From contig QGUH01000220.1 in assembly GCA_003242355.1 (NCBI GenBank), forward strand, positions 1 to 6,397: a DNA stretch of 6,397 nt, in the 5' to 3' direction. A program made the position numbers and the translations under genes. The DNA is from Pseudomonadota bacterium (GTDB lineage Bacteria > Myxococcota_A > Polyangia > Polyangiales > Polyangiaceae). A model generated the notes under the pieces. The model was not told the DNA's origin, did not search any database, and was given only the letters and a program-made list of their open reading frames with translations. This document shows, one piece after another, positions 5,082-6,397 of the stretch; position 1 is the first letter of the stretch; the number at the start of each line of letters is the position of its first letter.

Positions 5082-6397
5082 ATGGATTTTTTCGAAGCGC
5101 AAGAACGGGCACGGCGTCGCAGCGCGCGTCTCATCGTGCTGTTCGGGCTCGCGGTGCTGGCGCTGATCGCGGGCGGCTACTTCGTTGCGGTGTTCTTGGT
5201 GCTGCAGCTCGAGGCGCCCGAAGCGTGGCTCGAGCCCGGCGGACAGCCGCGGTACGTGGCCTTTCGACCCGACGTGTTGTTCTGGGTCGCGTTCGGGACG
5301 CTGGCCGTGGTGGGGATTGCCGCGGGCTACCGGTGGCTGACGTTTCGCGCGGGCGGGCGCGTCGTGGCCAAGATGCTCGGGGGCACGGCGGTCGATCCGA
5401 GCACGAAGGACTTCAAGGAGCGGCAGCTCTTGAACGTGGTCGAGGAGATGGCGATCGCCTCGGGCACGCCGCTGCCGGCCGTGTACGTGCTCAAGGAAGA
5501 GGCGGGCATCAACGCGTTCGCGGCGGGGCTCACGACGAGTGACGCCGGCGGGGGGGGGGCGCAAGGAGCGCCCGAGCACCTGTCGCGCGACGAGCTCCAG
5601 GGCGTCGTGGCGCACGAGTTCTCGCACATCCTGAACGGCGACATGCGGCTCAATCTCAAGCTCGCATCGACGGTGTTCGGGATTTTGGTGATCGGGCACA
5701 TCGGGCGGCTGCTGCTCCACGTCGTGTCGCGCGCGCGCTTCGCGTCGCGGGGACGCAGCTCGCGCGACGGACAGGGGTTGATCGCGGTCGTCGCCGTGTG
5801 CGTCGTCGGCGGGCTTTCGCTGATGATCATCGGCTACTCGGGGTACTTCTTCGGGAGGCTGATTCAGGCGGCGGTGTCGCGGCAGCGCGAGTACCTCGCG
5901 GATGCGTCGGCCGTGCAATTCACGCGCAATCCGCCGGGGCTCTTGGGAGCGCTGCGGAAGATCGCGGAGCTGTCGCTCGGCTCGCGGCTGATGGCGCCGG
6001 CGGCATCGCAGTTCAACCATGCGTTCTTCGGTCAGGCGTTTCGGAGCTTGACGGGCCTGCTGGCGACGCATCCGCCGCGCGAGCACCGCGTCCGCGCGAC
6101 GAATCCGCGCGGGCTGGGTTTGCCGGTCGAGGCGCGGCGCGCGATGCCTCGCGCGCCGGTCGCGGCGAGCCCGGGGCAGGCGGCGGGGCTCGGCGGCGGG
6201 GTGCCGCAGACGGCGGGGCCGATGCCGACACACGGAGTGGCCGGAGTGGCGGGGTCTCCGACGCCACCGATGTCAGCGGGCGGAGTGGGCGCTTCGCCAT
6301 CATCGGTGCACGGAGTGGCCGGAGTGGCGGTCGCGTCGGCGCCATCGGTGCCCGTGCACGGAGTGGGCGGCGTGGCGGCTTCGCCGCCACCGACGCC
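5082..6397 (+). CDS. M48-family membrane zinc metalloprotease (HtpX-like), cut by right edge
   Basis: 438 complete codons are visible from ATG 5082; GAGAGG lies very close upstream. Membrane segments are at about residues 17-41 and 65-84. A cytoplasmic stretch (GTAVDPSTKDFKERQLLNVV, 101-120) leads to GINAFAAGL (142-150) and the zinc motif H178-E-F-S-H182 in VVAHEFSHILNGDMRLN. A second hydrophobic pair lies at about 196-215 and 232-256. The third zinc ligand is E270 in RQREYLADASAVQF. ATHPPREHRVRA (328-339) is typical of the end of the M48 catalytic domain. All catalytic residues are present, so it should be an active membrane protease, probably in protein quality control or envelope maintenance with LemA. 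Residues 156-159 are GGGG (part of a 10-base G run) where relatives have a hydrophobic strand before the RDELQGV helix. Beyond about residue 345 is a long Ala/Gly/Val/Pro/Ser tail with HGVAGVA repeats, unlike classical HtpX, which ends near here. The tail runs off the window. Confidence 0.9.
   Translation, partial: MDFFEAQERARRRSARLIVLFGLAVLALIAGGYFVAVFLVLQLEAPEAWLEPGGQPRYVAFRPDVLFWVAFGTLAVVGIAAGYRWLTFRAGGRVVAKMLGGTAVDPSTKDFKERQLLNVVEEMAIASGTPLPAVYVLKEEAGINAFAAGLTTSDAGGGGAQGAPEHLSRDELQGVVAHEFSHILNGDMRLNLKLASTVFGILVIGHIGRLLLHVVSRARFASRGRSSRDGQGLIAVVAVCVVGGLSLMIIGYSGYFFGRLIQAAVSRQREYLADASAVQFTRNPPGLLGALRKIAELSLGSRLMAPAASQFNHAFFGQAFRSLTGLLATHPPREHRVRATNPRGLGLPVEARRAMPRAPVAASPGQAAGLGGGVPQTAGPMPTHGVAGVAGSPTPPMSAGGVGASPSSVHGVAGVAVASAPSVPVHGVGGVAASPPPT
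6231..6378 (+). repeat. 22-bp coding repeats in the protease tail (HGVAGVA)
   Basis: CACGGAGTGG followed by CCGGAGTGGCGG is found exactly at 6231-6252 and 6309-6330, with a variant (GGCGGCGTGGCGG in the second half) at 6357-6378. Partial GCGGAGTGGGC units lie between them. In frame they encode HGVAGVA, HGVAGVA and HGVGGVA, separated by Ser/Pro/Ala linkers. Spacing is irregular (78 and 48 bp) but always a multiple of three, as expected for selection on the frame. This looks like an expandable extracytoplasmic or linker tail; its role is unknown. Confidence 0.7.

Noticed and set aside
4926..6233. 435-codon minus-strand open frame opposite the M48 protease
   Set aside because: The plus strand encodes HEFSH, membrane helices and other M48 motifs; the antisense product is Arg/His/Pro-rich with no recognisable fold.

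Overview
The window is GC-rich DNA from what looks like a myxobacterium-type bacterium (Myxococcota, perhaps Polyangiales). This is inferred from the strong G/C preference at third codon positions, the Ala/Arg/Pro-rich proteins, the gene families present and the loose, repeat-bearing intergenic DNA. No rRNA, tRNA, CRISPR array, transposase or phage gene is visible. Both window edges cut through genes.

Layout. A von Willebrand factor A (VWA) domain protein runs leftward from 602 off the left edge. A 152-bp divergent spacer (603-754) carries three copies of TTTACG and a possible -10 box. Rightward from it run an OmpR-type response regulator (755-1462), a membrane-anchored sensor-like protein (1441-2094, 22-bp overlap) and a histidine kinase (2091-3503, 4-bp GTGA overlap). 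They form a tightly coupled two-component operon in which the sensor appears split over two reading frames. A 729-bp gene-poor stretch (3504-4232) follows, with several short repeats. Then come lemA (4233-4841) and an M48-family membrane zinc metalloprotease (5082-6397, cut by the right edge). LemA and M48 proteases are often neighbours, so these two probably work together at the membrane.

The most interesting structure is not a gene. A GC-rich repeat of about 165-180 bp occurs at 2133-2298 and 4842-5019, and truncated, inverted, tandem copies of its left half lie at 3536-3715. Each locus sits just downstream of a stop codon: the sensor-like ORF, lemA and the kinase. The first copy is translated as part of the kinase N-terminus and lies where the sensor is split. 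I cannot name this repeat family.

Two 10-base G runs (54-63 and 5550-5559) fall exactly where the VWA and M48 proteins stop matching their families. They may be sequencing or assembly faults, or real low-complexity replacements.
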